A stretch of DNA of 50,440 bases from JBGOUV01 sp041477815 (GTDB lineage Bacteria > Acidobacteriota > Terriglobia > Bryobacterales > JACQDG01), in NCBI GenBank assembly GCA_041477815.1, contig JBGOUV010000002.1, forward strand, positions 1 to 50,440, given 5' to 3'. The translations under genes and the position numbers were made by a program. The notes beneath the pieces were generated by a model. It was not told the origin of the DNA and did not search any database. It worked only from the letters and a program-made list of their open reading frames with translations. Position 1 is the first letter of the stretch. Each line of letters opens with the position of its first letter. Shown piece by piece: positions 33,410-41,851 of the stretch.

Positions 33410-36400
33410 ATGCCCGATAAACTTTCTCTCGATTGGAGCCAGCTCCAAAAGAAGTATGACTTTGTGGTCGTGGGGTCGGGATATGGGGGGTCGATCACGG
33501 CGGCTCGAATCGCCACCGCCGGCCTGCCCCAGAAGCCCTCGGTGTGCGTCCTGGAGCGGGGCCGGGAGTGGGAGGTGGGCACATTCCCGGATACCCAATT
33601 GGCGGCAGCCGCACAGTTCCGCAGCGACCTGAACCCGCTCGGCCTGTACGAGCTCCTGCCCTATAAGGACATCTCGGTAATCAAAGGGAACGGGTTGGGA
33701 GGCACGTCGCTGGTGAACGCCAACGTGGCCATTGTGCCCGATCGCGAGGTATTCGAGCAGGCCAACTGGCCGAAGACCCTCACCTACGACAAGATGCTCG
33801 GCTACTACGACAAGGCGCGGAAGGTATTAGACCCCGGACCGCACCCGCGATTCAGCGACCTGAAGAAGGTCCAGGCCCTGGGGAAGCGGGCGGCGCAGCT
33901 CGGTCTGCAGGCCGAGGCGCTCCACATCACGGTGAACTTCAAGGATTTCGCGGCCACCGGGGGGCTGAATCCCTACGGCCGGCCGCAGCAGCCGTGTACC
34001 GACTGCGGCGACTGCGTCAGCGGGTGCAACGTAGGGGCCAAGAATACCCTCTATATGAACTACCTGCCCATGGCCCGGAAGGCGGGGGCGCAGATCTTCG
34101 TCCAGGCCAAGGTCGAGTGGATCGAGAAGCTGGCCGCCGGCGGGTGGCGGATTCATGGGAAGCATTACACCGACACGTTCGACGCCCAGGACTTCACCCT
34201 GGAGGCGACGCACGTGGTGATGGCGGCCGGGTCGATCAACTCGACCGAGATCCTGCTGCGCAGCCAGGCGAAAGGGCTGGCGCTGTCGCCCCGCATCGGG
34301 ACCGGGTTCAGCGGCAACGGCGACTTCTTCGGGCTGGCCTACAACGGGAACGACCCGACCCAGGTGCTCGGATTTGGAAATCACCCGGACAGTCCGGGAG
34401 CCCAGTTGCCGCCGGGTCCGACCATTACCGGAATCATCCGGTACAACGTGAAACTGCCGCTGGACCAGCGGTTCACCATCGAAGACCTGTCCTTCCCCAG
34501 CGGCGGCGTGGACCTCAGCCGGGCCACCTTCGCGCTGCTCCGGGGAGAGGACACCGATGTCGGCGACGAGGAAGCGGAGCGAGGGCGGGTGCAGCGCGAC
34601 TTTCCCCCTCTGGTTCCGAACGATCCGCAGGGCGCGCTCAACCACACCATGCTGTATTTGTGTATGGGCAAGGATGATGCCAAAGGGACCATGGTATTCC
34701 AGACGCCGCTGCTGGAGCCGGATGGGCGGATGGAAATCGTCTGGGACGACGCCGGGCGGCAGCAGGTGTTCACCCGCATCAATGAAGAGCTGCGGCGGCA
34801 CGCCCGGGCGCTGGGGGCGAGCTTCATCGCCAACCCCATCTGGAACTTCCTGGACATCAAACACCTCGCCACCGCGCATCCGCTGGGCGGGTGCCCGGTC
34901 GGGGAGGACTACCTGCAAGGGGCCGTGGACGTTTACGGGCGCGTGTTCTCGGGCGACGGAACGGTACACGAAGGGCTGTTCGTGTCCGACGGCGCGCTGA
35001 TCCCGTCGGCGCTGGGGGTGAATCCTTTCCTCACGATTTCAGCGCTCACCGAGCACATCGTCGAGCGCAAGATCCAGGACCTCGCAGGGGACCGGTATCC
35101 GGCGCCGCAAAAGGCGGTGAGCTTTGCGGGCCTGCAGCCGGTTGACGTCATCGGGCGGCCCGAAGCGGAGCTGGAGCGGGTGTTTCGCAGCGTGCCGTCG
35201 TTCGGGATCGACACGCTGCTCAACAAGGGCGAGCGGAAGATCGACGTGGCCAAGCGGGAGATCTTCAACGACGCCTACTGGAAGGGGTTTTTCCCGGCGG
35301 GGCACCTCCTCAACCGCATGTCGGCGGCGATCTTCACCGGCTTCCAGAAGCGGTTCTTCCAGGAAGGCAATCACTACAAGGGGATAACCAGCGACACCGA
35401 CGGGCGCATCAACGCGCGGAACACGCTGGAGGAATTGAACCTGACAAAACGCACCGGGGACCTGGATCCGGGGCGATACATCCTGCTGCGATACATCGAT
35501 CCGCCGTGGCAGGGGTTCTACGACGTGTTTCGCATCGTCAGCGACGAGCTGATCCTCGGACGCGTGTACTTCGGGGAGTATCCCAACGGCGCGCGGGTGT
35601 TCACCTTCCCGATGAGCCGGCGGTACAGCTTCGACCAGATGACGGTGGAGGACCACCGCCAACTGTGGGAATCGGGGAGCGTGCCCACCCCGCAGGATCT
35701 GAACGGGGTGTGGCGGATGGACGCGATCTCCAACGCCAACCACGCCGGCGGGATCGCCTACCTGCAGTTCGACGCCAAGCCCGACGGGCGACTGGAGAGC
35801 CGCTACCGCCTGATGGGACTCATGGAGGGCCTGGTCACGCCGAGCTTCGTCGCCGACCACTTCCAGTTGCACGACTTTACAATGTTCCACGACGAAATCC
35901 GCGAGGTGGACGGGAAGTTCCTGGTGGGCAAGTACGTCATGGACCTGCCGGCGGCGATCGCCCAGGCCATTCCGGCCACGTCGCTCGGGCTGCTGCACGT
36001 GGAGGGCGGCCGGGTCGGCTTCTATTACCTGCTGACCAAGGCCGACCAGGCGGGGCTCGCCACCAGCACGATCCTGAGTCCCTTCCTGGACGCCAAGCTG
36101 CCGGACGGGCTGTCGATGAGCTTCGACGAGGAGATGGTCGGGTGGTACCAGGCCGTGGGGTCCAGCGAGAAGGTCGCCTGCAGCTTCCAGTTGAAGCTGA
36201 TGATCCGGGACGTGAACGAGTTTATCGACGGGACCGAGCACGAAGCGCAGTGCCGGGGAACAGTCCGGTTCGACAAATTCGAGGGCGAAGGACCCGTAAT
36301 CGTGCCGGTCGACGAGCGCCAGAGCCGGTTCAACTATCTGCGGGTGAACCCGGCAACCGGCGAAGCCGAGATGAACTATCACCTGGTATTCAGCCCCGGC

Positions 36401-37780
36401 CTGAAGCGGCGGTTCGTGCTCGAGGGCACGAAGTTCATGCAGAAGAACGAGGGAGGCGGATTGCGGGGTCTGCGGGAGGTCCTGGAAGACTACACGACTC
36501 TATACTACAAAGTCCTGGAAGGGGACCAGGAGATAGGGTCGGGCGTGCTGCGGTTCAAGACCTTCGAGGACCTGGCGGCGGTGGGAAACCTGGTCGGGTT
36601 CCTGCGGTCGTTCCAGGTCACCGGCACCGACAATGCGCTGTGGAAGCTGCAGGCGCAGATGCGGTTCATGGCGTTCACCGGGCAGTTCGTGCTGCAGGAG
36701 TATGATCCGCTCTCGCCCGACAGCGTCGGACCCTTGCAGGAGGACGTGCAGGCGCTGGTGGCGCGCGGCGCCGATACGCCGGACTTCTTCAGCACCCGGC
36801 CGTCCAACGAGCTGCAGTCGGTGCTGCGGGCCCAACCCACCCTCCCCCTGGAGAAGCTCGTCAACACCGGCGCGGTGAAGATAGACTGGGACCAGCGGCG
36901 CATCTGGCGCGATTCCTTCTGGAAGGGCTCCTTCGCCATGGATTCGCTGCTCGGCTGGGAGGAACGCGCCCAAAACGCCGGAGCCCAGCGCGAGGGTGCG
37001 ATCTTCGCCGGCGGGGCCTTCTGGAAGCGGTTCGATGGTGTGAAGAACGGCGTGGCCACGGGTCACGTGGTGAACTACGAGCTGGCGTTCCTGCCGGGAA
37101 AGCCGGAGGTGCGCGAAGTGGCGTATCCGAACGACGCGCGCGTGTATTTCGCCAAGGGCGACAAGATCCTGCTGCTCACCTATACCAACGAGCCGTACCG
37201 CATCGTCTACGACACCATCAAGGTGATCGACGAGAACAACTGCATCGGAGTGATGCACTTGGGAACGTTCCCGGACGGCGTGGTGTTCTCTTCGTTCGTG
37301 ATGACCCGCAACAATTATCCTTTTGAGAAGATGTCGGTGGAAGACCACCAGGCGATCTTCGCCGACCCGCGCACCACCGTGCCGGGAGCGGCCCAGCTCG
37401 AAGGCGAGTGGGACGGCAACCTGATTTTCCTGGCGCATCCCAACGTGAGCCTGCTGAACCAGGCCAACCCGGTACTGTTCCGGCTCAGTTTCCGGGCCGC
37501 CGGAAACCAGGTGGAGGGACGCTACCGCTTCGGCCTCTTGAGCGGACAGATGAAAGTGGAGTTTACCGAGGAGTTCGTCCGGCTGGTGGATTTCACCGCG
37601 TTCCACGACGAGATCCGCCTGATCGATCCGGATACGCTGATCGGCAAGTGGGTATCGCCGGATATGTCCCCGGTGCTGCTGGCCTGGCTGCGGAACTACG
37701 TGGAGCCAGGGGCAAATCGGCTGGGATTTTACTACATATTGAAGCGGGCTAAGGCGGGGGCGGCGACGGGAGGCGGATGA
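33410..37780 (+). CDS. GMC/cholesterol-oxidase-like flavoprotein fused to a duplicated C-terminal domain (1456 aa)
   Basis: The first 560 residues are a GMC-type oxidoreductase: FAD motif VVVGSGYGGS (22-28), GNGLGGTSLVNANV, a four-Cys cluster C196-x2-C199-x2-C202-x3-C206 of the kind seen in iron-sulfur-like GMC proteins, and the C-terminal HPLGGCPVGEDY and DGALIPSALGVNPFLTISAL. Two copies of another domain follow (about residues 585-880 and 1133-1450). They share KIDVAKREIFNDAYWKG/KIDWDQRRIWRDSFWKG and FHDEIREVDGK/FHDEIRLIDPD. Between the copies lies a third domain (about 890-1125) like the C-terminus of ChoD-type cholesterol oxidases (RRFVLEGTKFMQKNEGGGLR, TTLYYKVLEGDQEIGSGVLR). No signal peptide is seen. 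It probably oxidises a hydrophobic alcohol such as a sterol; the role of the duplicated domain is unknown. Confidence 0.88.
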   Translation: MPDKLSLDWSQLQKKYDFVVVGSGYGGSITAARIATAGLPQKPSVCVLERGREWEVGTFPDTQLAAAAQFRSDLNPLGLYELLPYKDISVIKGNGLGGTSLVNANVAIVPDREVFEQANWPKTLTYDKMLGYYDKARKVLDPGPHPRFSDLKKVQALGKRAAQLGLQAEALHITVNFKDFAATGGLNPYGRPQQPCTDCGDCVSGCNVGAKNTLYMNYLPMARKAGAQIFVQAKVEWIEKLAAGGWRIHGKHYTDTFDAQDFTLEATHVVMAAGSINSTEILLRSQAKGLALSPRIGTGFSGNGDFFGLAYNGNDPTQVLGFGNHPDSPGAQLPPGPTITGIIRYNVKLPLDQRFTIEDLSFPSGGVDLSRATFALLRGEDTDVGDEEAERGRVQRDFPPLVPNDPQGALNHTMLYLCMGKDDAKGTMVFQTPLLEPDGRMEIVWDDAGRQQVFTRINEELRRHARALGASFIANPIWNFLDIKHLATAHPLGGCPVGEDYLQGAVDVYGRVFSGDGTVHEGLFVSDGALIPSALGVNPFLTISALTEHIVERKIQDLAGDRYPAPQKAVSFAGLQPVDVIGRPEAELERVFRSVPSFGIDTLLNKGERKIDVAKREIFNDAYWKGFFPAGHLLNRMSAAIFTGFQKRFFQEGNHYKGITSDTDGRINARNTLEELNLTKRTGDLDPGRYILLRYIDPPWQGFYDVFRIVSDELILGRVYFGEYPNGARVFTFPMSRRYSFDQMTVEDHRQLWESGSVPTPQDLNGVWRMDAISNANHAGGIAYLQFDAKPDGRLESRYRLMGLMEGLVTPSFVADHFQLHDFTMFHDEIREVDGKFLVGKYVMDLPAAIAQAIPATSLGLLHVEGGRVGFYYLLTKADQAGLATSTILSPFLDAKLPDGLSMSFDEEMVGWYQAVGSSEKVACSFQLKLMIRDVNEFIDGTEHEAQCRGTVRFDKFEGEGPVIVPVDERQSRFNYLRVNPATGEAEMNYHLVFSPGLKRRFVLEGTKFMQKNEGGGLRGLREVLEDYTTLYYKVLEGDQEIGSGVLRFKTFEDLAAVGNLVGFLRSFQVTGTDNALWKLQAQMRFMAFTGQFVLQEYDPLSPDSVGPLQEDVQALVARGADTPDFFSTRPSNELQSVLRAQPTLPLEKLVNTGAVKIDWDQRRIWRDSFWKGSFAMDSLLGWEERAQNAGAQREGAIFAGGAFWKRFDGVKNGVATGHVVNYELAFLPGKPEVREVAYPNDARVYFAKGDKILLLTYTNEPYRIVYDTIKVIDENNCIGVMHLGTFPDGVVFSSFVMTRNNYPFEKMSVEDHQAIFADPRTTVPGAAQLEGEWDGNLIFLAHPNVSLLNQANPVLFRLSFRAAGNQVEGRYRFGLLSGQMKVEFTEEFVRLVDFTAFHDEIRLIDPDTLIGKWVSPDMSPVLLAWLRNYVEPGANRLGFYYILKRAKAGAATGGG

Positions 37781-37807
37781 CGGAGCCAGCGCGGTGACCC
37801 AGCCAGT

Positions 37808-38250
37808 TTACCGCAGAGGTATGCGCGAGCCTTTGACCAACGTATGGTCGTGCTCGAGACTCTTCAGGAGTTCCTCCACGAACTGTTTGTCAAGTGGTGT
37901 CCAAGCCGGGCCGACCAGGACGTTTGTAACCCCCTTGGGGTCAAAAGGCACTTCCCGCAGAAACACGCGGCATAGTAGAACCAGTCGGTACCCAGTCCCA
38001 GAGTCGAATCCTGCAGCGCTCCGACGATCGAGGACACTGGATCTTTTCGGCCATCGAGGACTTCAAGCGCGACCTCTGTACCGCGGGTGACCTCGGAGAG
38101 ATCATTGAGACACCGTACATCCGATGCCCAGATCAGCTTCGATGAGAGGATCCCTCGCAGGCCCTCGGCGCTGGTGTAGTAGTTGCGGATACCACCGCCG
38201 AAATCTGTGACTCTCGCTTGGGCATATTTGTCAACGACCAGGGACTTGAC
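37808..38250 (-). pseudogene. DUF2971-like gene remnant with internal deletion
   Basis: Minus-strand frames between the GMC gene and the next gene read as a DUF2971 protein in two pieces. From about 38250: VTDFGGGIRNYYTSAEGLRG, ILSSKLIWASDVRCLNDLSE, then TEVALEVLDGRKD to TDWFYYAACFC. In another frame, starting at about 37971: CRVFLREVPFDPKGVTNVLV, GPAWTPLDKQFVEELLKSLE, SRIPLR and a TAA at 37808-37810. The first piece is the family's N-terminal region, the second its C-terminus; about 80 residues between them are missing. No start codon is in frame at the beginning, and the 5' end abuts the stop of the next gene. The function of the family is unknown. Confidence 0.6.
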
Positions 38251-40744
38251 CCATTTTCCCCCGATAGTGCTCCCGCGCTTGCGCCAGCATCCGCAGCGCG
38301 CGGTCCCGGTTCTCCCCCGGGCCGTAGTTGTTCCGCTCTTCGAGCAGCGCCTCCATCCGGTCCACCCAGCGGATCATCAGCTCCAGGTCCTGCTTCACCA
38401 GGACCGGCGCGCCAGCCACCGAGACATAGATGGGACTCGAATGGGCCCGCGGGATCTGTCCGGCGCCGACGATCCCCCGCGCCGCCTGTCCCCGCACCCG
38501 CACCGCGAACCAGCAGCTCGCCCGCACTTCCACCTCTTTCTCGACCCGCAGCTCCTTTGCCGTCGTGTCCCGGCTCTCGATCACCTCCCCGTTCTGAATC
38601 AGCTCCACCCGCTCCAGCGGCGACCGCGCCGTAACCTCGGCCACCAGCCGCGCCCGGTACGGCGTGCCCGACGGCGCCCGAATCTCGGAGCCGATTGGCT
38701 CGCCGTTCACGGCGAAGGTCAGCAGCGGCCCGTTGGTGACGAAGTTCCGGCCCGCCCGGAACCGCTCCACCCAGCGGTCCCACGCCAGGGTCGGACCCAC
38801 CTCTACGTACTGCCGCGCCCCACCCGGAATCGAGTTGATCCCCCGCCAGTTGGTGAAGACGTCGGTCCCGGCGCCTGCCGAAATCTTGAAGCCGCTGTTC
38901 AGAAACCGGTACCACAGCTCGTACGCCGCCTCGCCGAAGGGCAGAATGTCGATCGCGTCCACCGCCCCCAACGCCGCCCCCACCGGCGCCTCCTTCGCGC
39001 CCAGCGACGTATCGAATACGTCCCGCCCGGCGCCCATGGGGTGGACATAGCTCACCAGGCCGCCCTGCTTCTTCGCCTCCAGCGCCGCCATCGTATTCAG
39101 CGGGAAATCGTAGGACGAGTTGCTCCCGATCACGCTGGTGTACGAGGGCGGCACCTGCTGCTTGATGTTCAGGAACGCCTGGTGGCCCAGCGGATAGCTG
39201 TTCCGGTACTCCTGCCCCCAGTACAGGATGTAGCGCTCGGTGGAGAGCGAATCGGGCGCGCCCCGGAAGAACTCCTTATCGTGGATGAACGCCCCCTCCG
39301 AGTTGGCCACAATCATGTTGGCCGCGTTCAGATCCTCGGCCTGCAGCCAGGCCAGCGACTGTTGCGGGCGCTGGTAGTAGCTGCCGTTGTAGTTGGCGTG
39401 GAAGTGATTCTCGCCCGTATACCAGCCTCGCTGCCGCCAGTTGGTCCAGCGCCGCAGCGAGATCGTCGCTTCGGCCGTTTCCGCCGCGCCCACGGAAACC
39501 GTCCGCTCGCCGATCTCGTACTCCACACCTTTGATGGCCACGAACTGCACGTTGCCCGCCGGGACCGGAAAGTTGTCGTCCCCAGAAGCCACAAAGAAGC
39601 CCTCGCGCCCGCGTCCCGGCTCGAGGCCGTAGTAGAAGATCTGCGTCCCCGACGGGCAGTAAGCCTTCCCGTCCGACGCCCGCACATAGAGCCGCGCCGG
39701 CGTGGGGTTGCCCTGCTCGTCCAGCACACGCACCCGCACCCGCCCGTGGGGCCCCCGGAACCGCAGGTTGGTGAGCCGCACGTGGGTCTTGTCCCCGCCC
39801 GCCACCGGCATGGTGAACAGATCGATGTTCCCCAGGTGATTGGACACGTGCGCGATCCGCGTCCCGTCCGGCGACACCGCCGGCGAGAACTCGTCCCGCA
39901 CGGTATCGGTTATAGCTACCGGCGCGGGGACCGGCCCGCCGCGATACCGCGGCACCCGGTATAACTCGAAGTCACCCTTCCCGTTGACCACCACCGCCGA
40001 GTACACCACGCCGCTTCCATCCGGCAGGGCGCTCAGACTGTGCAACTGGACAATGTCCCCCGGCCGGTACCGCGTCAGCGGCATCTGCACCGTGTTGGCC
40101 GGCCCGCTGGGGTCCATCGACCAGATCTGCGGCGCCCCCACCCGCTGGGCGGCGAAGAAGATTTCCGGCATCTTCGGATTCCACGCCGCATCCACCCACG
40201 CCGACGCCGTCCGCAGCCCTTGCGGCAAGGTCTGGATCGGCCGCAGCGCTCCGGTGGCCACGGTGACCTCATGGAGCAGCGCCCCGTACTCAGTGGTACG
40301 CAAGGCGCAGACGATGCGGCTGCCGTCGGGCGACCAGGCCAGGGTGCCCGCCACCGGCTGCGGCGTGGCGATCTCGCGCTCCAGGCCCGACGCCACGTCG
40401 ACCACCACCAGTTTCCCCGGGATGTTGGGGATCCGGCCGGCCGGCGCCTCGCCGCGCAGGAACGCGATCTGGTCTCCCTGCGGCGACCAGGCCGGATGCG
40501 CATGGTAGCCACCAGAGGTAGTCAACTGCTGCGCCTCGCCGCCCGGCGCGCCCACCTGCCAGATGCTGCCGAACAAGGAAAACGCCAGCCGCTTGGAGTC
40601 GGGCGACCAGGTCGGGTCGGTCGCCCCCCAGGAGATGGTCTCCGTATCGGCGGCGTGCGTGGAATTCCAGTGGTCTCGAACCATCAACGTGCCGCCGGCG
40701 ACAACCAGCAGGGCGGCGGTTAAGGGGGCGGCCAAATACCTCAT
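38231..40744 (-). CDS. Exported TolB-like propeller fused to a CehA/McbA-type PHP metallohydrolase
   Basis: 837 aa with an N-terminal anchor or signal (LAAPLTAALLVVAGGTLMV). The first half is a WD40/TolB-like propeller: repeated TWSPDSKRLAFS, AWSPQGDQIAFLRGE, AWSPDGSRIVCAL, AVSPDGTRIAHVS. A beta-sandwich module (RVRVRVLDEQGNPTPARLYV) links to a C-terminal PHP-like hydrolase with metal ligands in GENHFHANYNG, YVHPMGAGRDVFD and GTDVFTNWRG. The family takes its name from a carbaryl hydrolase; natural substrates are unknown. It is probably located outside the cytoplasm, and this fusion is common in Acidobacteria. Its stop lies at the edge of the DUF2971 remnant. Confidence 0.88.
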   Translation of the reverse strand: MRYLAAPLTAALLVVAGGTLMVRDHWNSTHAADTETISWGATDPTWSPDSKRLAFSLFGSIWQVGAPGGEAQQLTTSGGYHAHPAWSPQGDQIAFLRGEAPAGRIPNIPGKLVVVDVASGLEREIATPQPVAGTLAWSPDGSRIVCALRTTEYGALLHEVTVATGALRPIQTLPQGLRTASAWVDAAWNPKMPEIFFAAQRVGAPQIWSMDPSGPANTVQMPLTRYRPGDIVQLHSLSALPDGSGVVYSAVVVNGKGDFELYRVPRYRGGPVPAPVAITDTVRDEFSPAVSPDGTRIAHVSNHLGNIDLFTMPVAGGDKTHVRLTNLRFRGPHGRVRVRVLDEQGNPTPARLYVRASDGKAYCPSGTQIFYYGLEPGRGREGFFVASGDDNFPVPAGNVQFVAIKGVEYEIGERTVSVGAAETAEATISLRRWTNWRQRGWYTGENHFHANYNGSYYQRPQQSLAWLQAEDLNAANMIVANSEGAFIHDKEFFRGAPDSLSTERYILYWGQEYRNSYPLGHQAFLNIKQQVPPSYTSVIGSNSSYDFPLNTMAALEAKKQGGLVSYVHPMGAGRDVFDTSLGAKEAPVGAALGAVDAIDILPFGEAAYELWYRFLNSGFKISAGAGTDVFTNWRGINSIPGGARQYVEVGPTLAWDRWVERFRAGRNFVTNGPLLTFAVNGEPIGSEIRAPSGTPYRARLVAEVTARSPLERVELIQNGEVIESRDTTAKELRVEKEVEVRASCWFAVRVRGQAARGIVGAGQIPRAHSSPIYVSVAGAPVLVKQDLELMIRWVDRMEALLEERNNYGPGENRDRALRMLAQAREHYRGKMGQVPGR

Positions 40745-40775
40745 GCCCGAGAATGTAGCACAAGCAGGAGGGTCT

Positions 40776-41444
40776 TCAAGGCGAGATGTTCCAGACTTCC
40801 ACTAGCCGGAGTCCCCGGCTGGTTCGCTCCACCACGCCCCCGATGTCCCATCCGACTTTCAGCCGGGCGGTGGCCTGCCTCGGGACCGGTACTGGCCCCA
40901 AGGCCTCGTCTCCGTAGCTCCCCGGATCGAGCCACAGTTTTCCAGGCTCCAGGCGAACCACCCTGAAATGGTCCTCGATCCGATGGGAGCGTTCGTCCGG
41001 CGTATAGCGGGCGGCGTGCGCCTCCAGGATTCGGAGAGCGTCCTTGCTGGCGGGGAGTTCTCGGGCCGCGTCGGAGGCCCGCTTTACCGCCAGATCCACG
41101 TCGGCCACGTACCCCTTCTCCCGAAGCCATATCGCCAGCTTCTTCGTCACCGTTGCCGCCGCGCGCATCGTCTGCTTCCCGCACATCGCTTTGCGCGGCA
41201 TATAGTAGCCCAGGAACTCGCCGTAGGCTCCGGGCAGCTCTTCAGGACCGAAGGTCCCGCAGTAAGTGCCCCCAGCCTCCGTGATGCGGTTGTACTCCTC
41301 CTGGCCGTGTCCTGGCCAGTACGCCTCCAGGCAGTGCCGAAAGTAGCTGAGGGCGTACGTGTACTGAGCCAGCGTCCGAGTTGCGAGGCGCGCCCTTTGG
41401 TCGTGCACGAATTCCTCGAGGATGTCGTCGATGGTGGGCTTCAT
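40776..41444 (-). CDS. Integrase-core-binding-like protein without catalytic domain
   Basis: 222 aa from an ATG at 41444, four bases after the end of the upstream gene. The N-terminal 130 residues (DDILEEFVHDQRARLATRTL then AQYTYALSYFRHCLEAYW and EFLGYYMPRKAMCGKQTM) look like the SAM-like core-binding domain of tyrosine recombinases. No Arg-His-x-x-Arg-Tyr catalytic domain follows; the C-terminus is instead a beta-rich segment (DHFRVVRLEPGKLWLDP, LKVGWDIGGVVERTSRGLRL). The same two-gene arrangement with the small upstream protein seems to recur in Acidobacteria and Actinobacteria, from memory. I do not assign a function. Confidence 0.7.
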   Translation of the reverse strand: MKPTIDDILEEFVHDQRARLATRTLAQYTYALSYFRHCLEAYWPGHGQEEYNRITEAGGTYCGTFGPEELPGAYGEFLGYYMPRKAMCGKQTMRAAATVTKKLAIWLREKGYVADVDLAVKRASDAARELPASKDALRILEAHAARYTPDERSHRIEDHFRVVRLEPGKLWLDPGSYGDEALGPVPVPRQATARLKVGWDIGGVVERTSRGLRLVEVWNISP

Positions 41445-41448
41445 GGCT

Positions 41449-41778
41449 CTATCCTTGCAGATAGCAGCAGCCCGCAGTGTCGAAGGCTTCCTCCGGGCTG
41501 GCCACGAACGAACCCGCCATCGTGAACGAGCGCTCGTACTTCTCGGTGCTGTACTTGTAGAAAGCGAACGTCCAGCGATCCGGGTTTCCCAAGTATCCCA
41601 GGCGGCATAGATGCACCGGCGCGTTGTCGCCCTGGATGGCGTCCACGTAAGCAAACGCCCCATGGAATCGCAGTGTGATCCCCCGGCATTGCTCCTTCCA
41701 CTCCGTGGCGGCGTGTCGTTCCAAGCGCTGTTGCAGATCCCGTTGGGCTGCCGGTGGGACAGACTTTGTCTTTGCCAT
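41449..41778 (-). CDS. Conserved small protein, partner of the integrase-like gene
   Basis: 109 aa from an ATG at 41778. Contains RDLQQRLERHAATEWKEQCR, RFHGAFAYVDAIQGDNAPVH, LCRLGYLGNPDRWTFAFYKY and SFTMAGSFVASPEEAFDTAG. The 'FRGAFAYVDA' and 'GSF-GTPEEA-D' elements recur, from memory, in uncharacterised proteins next to integrase-like genes. A 4-bp gap to that gene implies an operon. Divergent from the serine hydrolase gene (73 bp between starts). No enzymatic motif is seen. Confidence 0.7.
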   Translation of the reverse strand: MAKTKSVPPAAQRDLQQRLERHAATEWKEQCRGITLRFHGAFAYVDAIQGDNAPVHLCRLGYLGNPDRWTFAFYKYSTEKYERSFTMAGSFVASPEEAFDTAGCCYLQG

Positions 41779-41851
41779 TTTTTGCAATGCACCGCTGGTT
41801 ATAGAATACGCCCAACGCGGTACAATCAACCCGAAAAGGGGAGCGTGGACC

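Noticed and set aside
37794..38090. 98-codon plus-strand frame after the GMC gene
   Set aside because: Lies opposite the DUF2971 remnant, Ser/Arg-rich composition, no RBS.
38183..39964. Plus-strand 593-codon frame
   Set aside because: Arg/His/Pro-rich antisense of the propeller-PHP gene.
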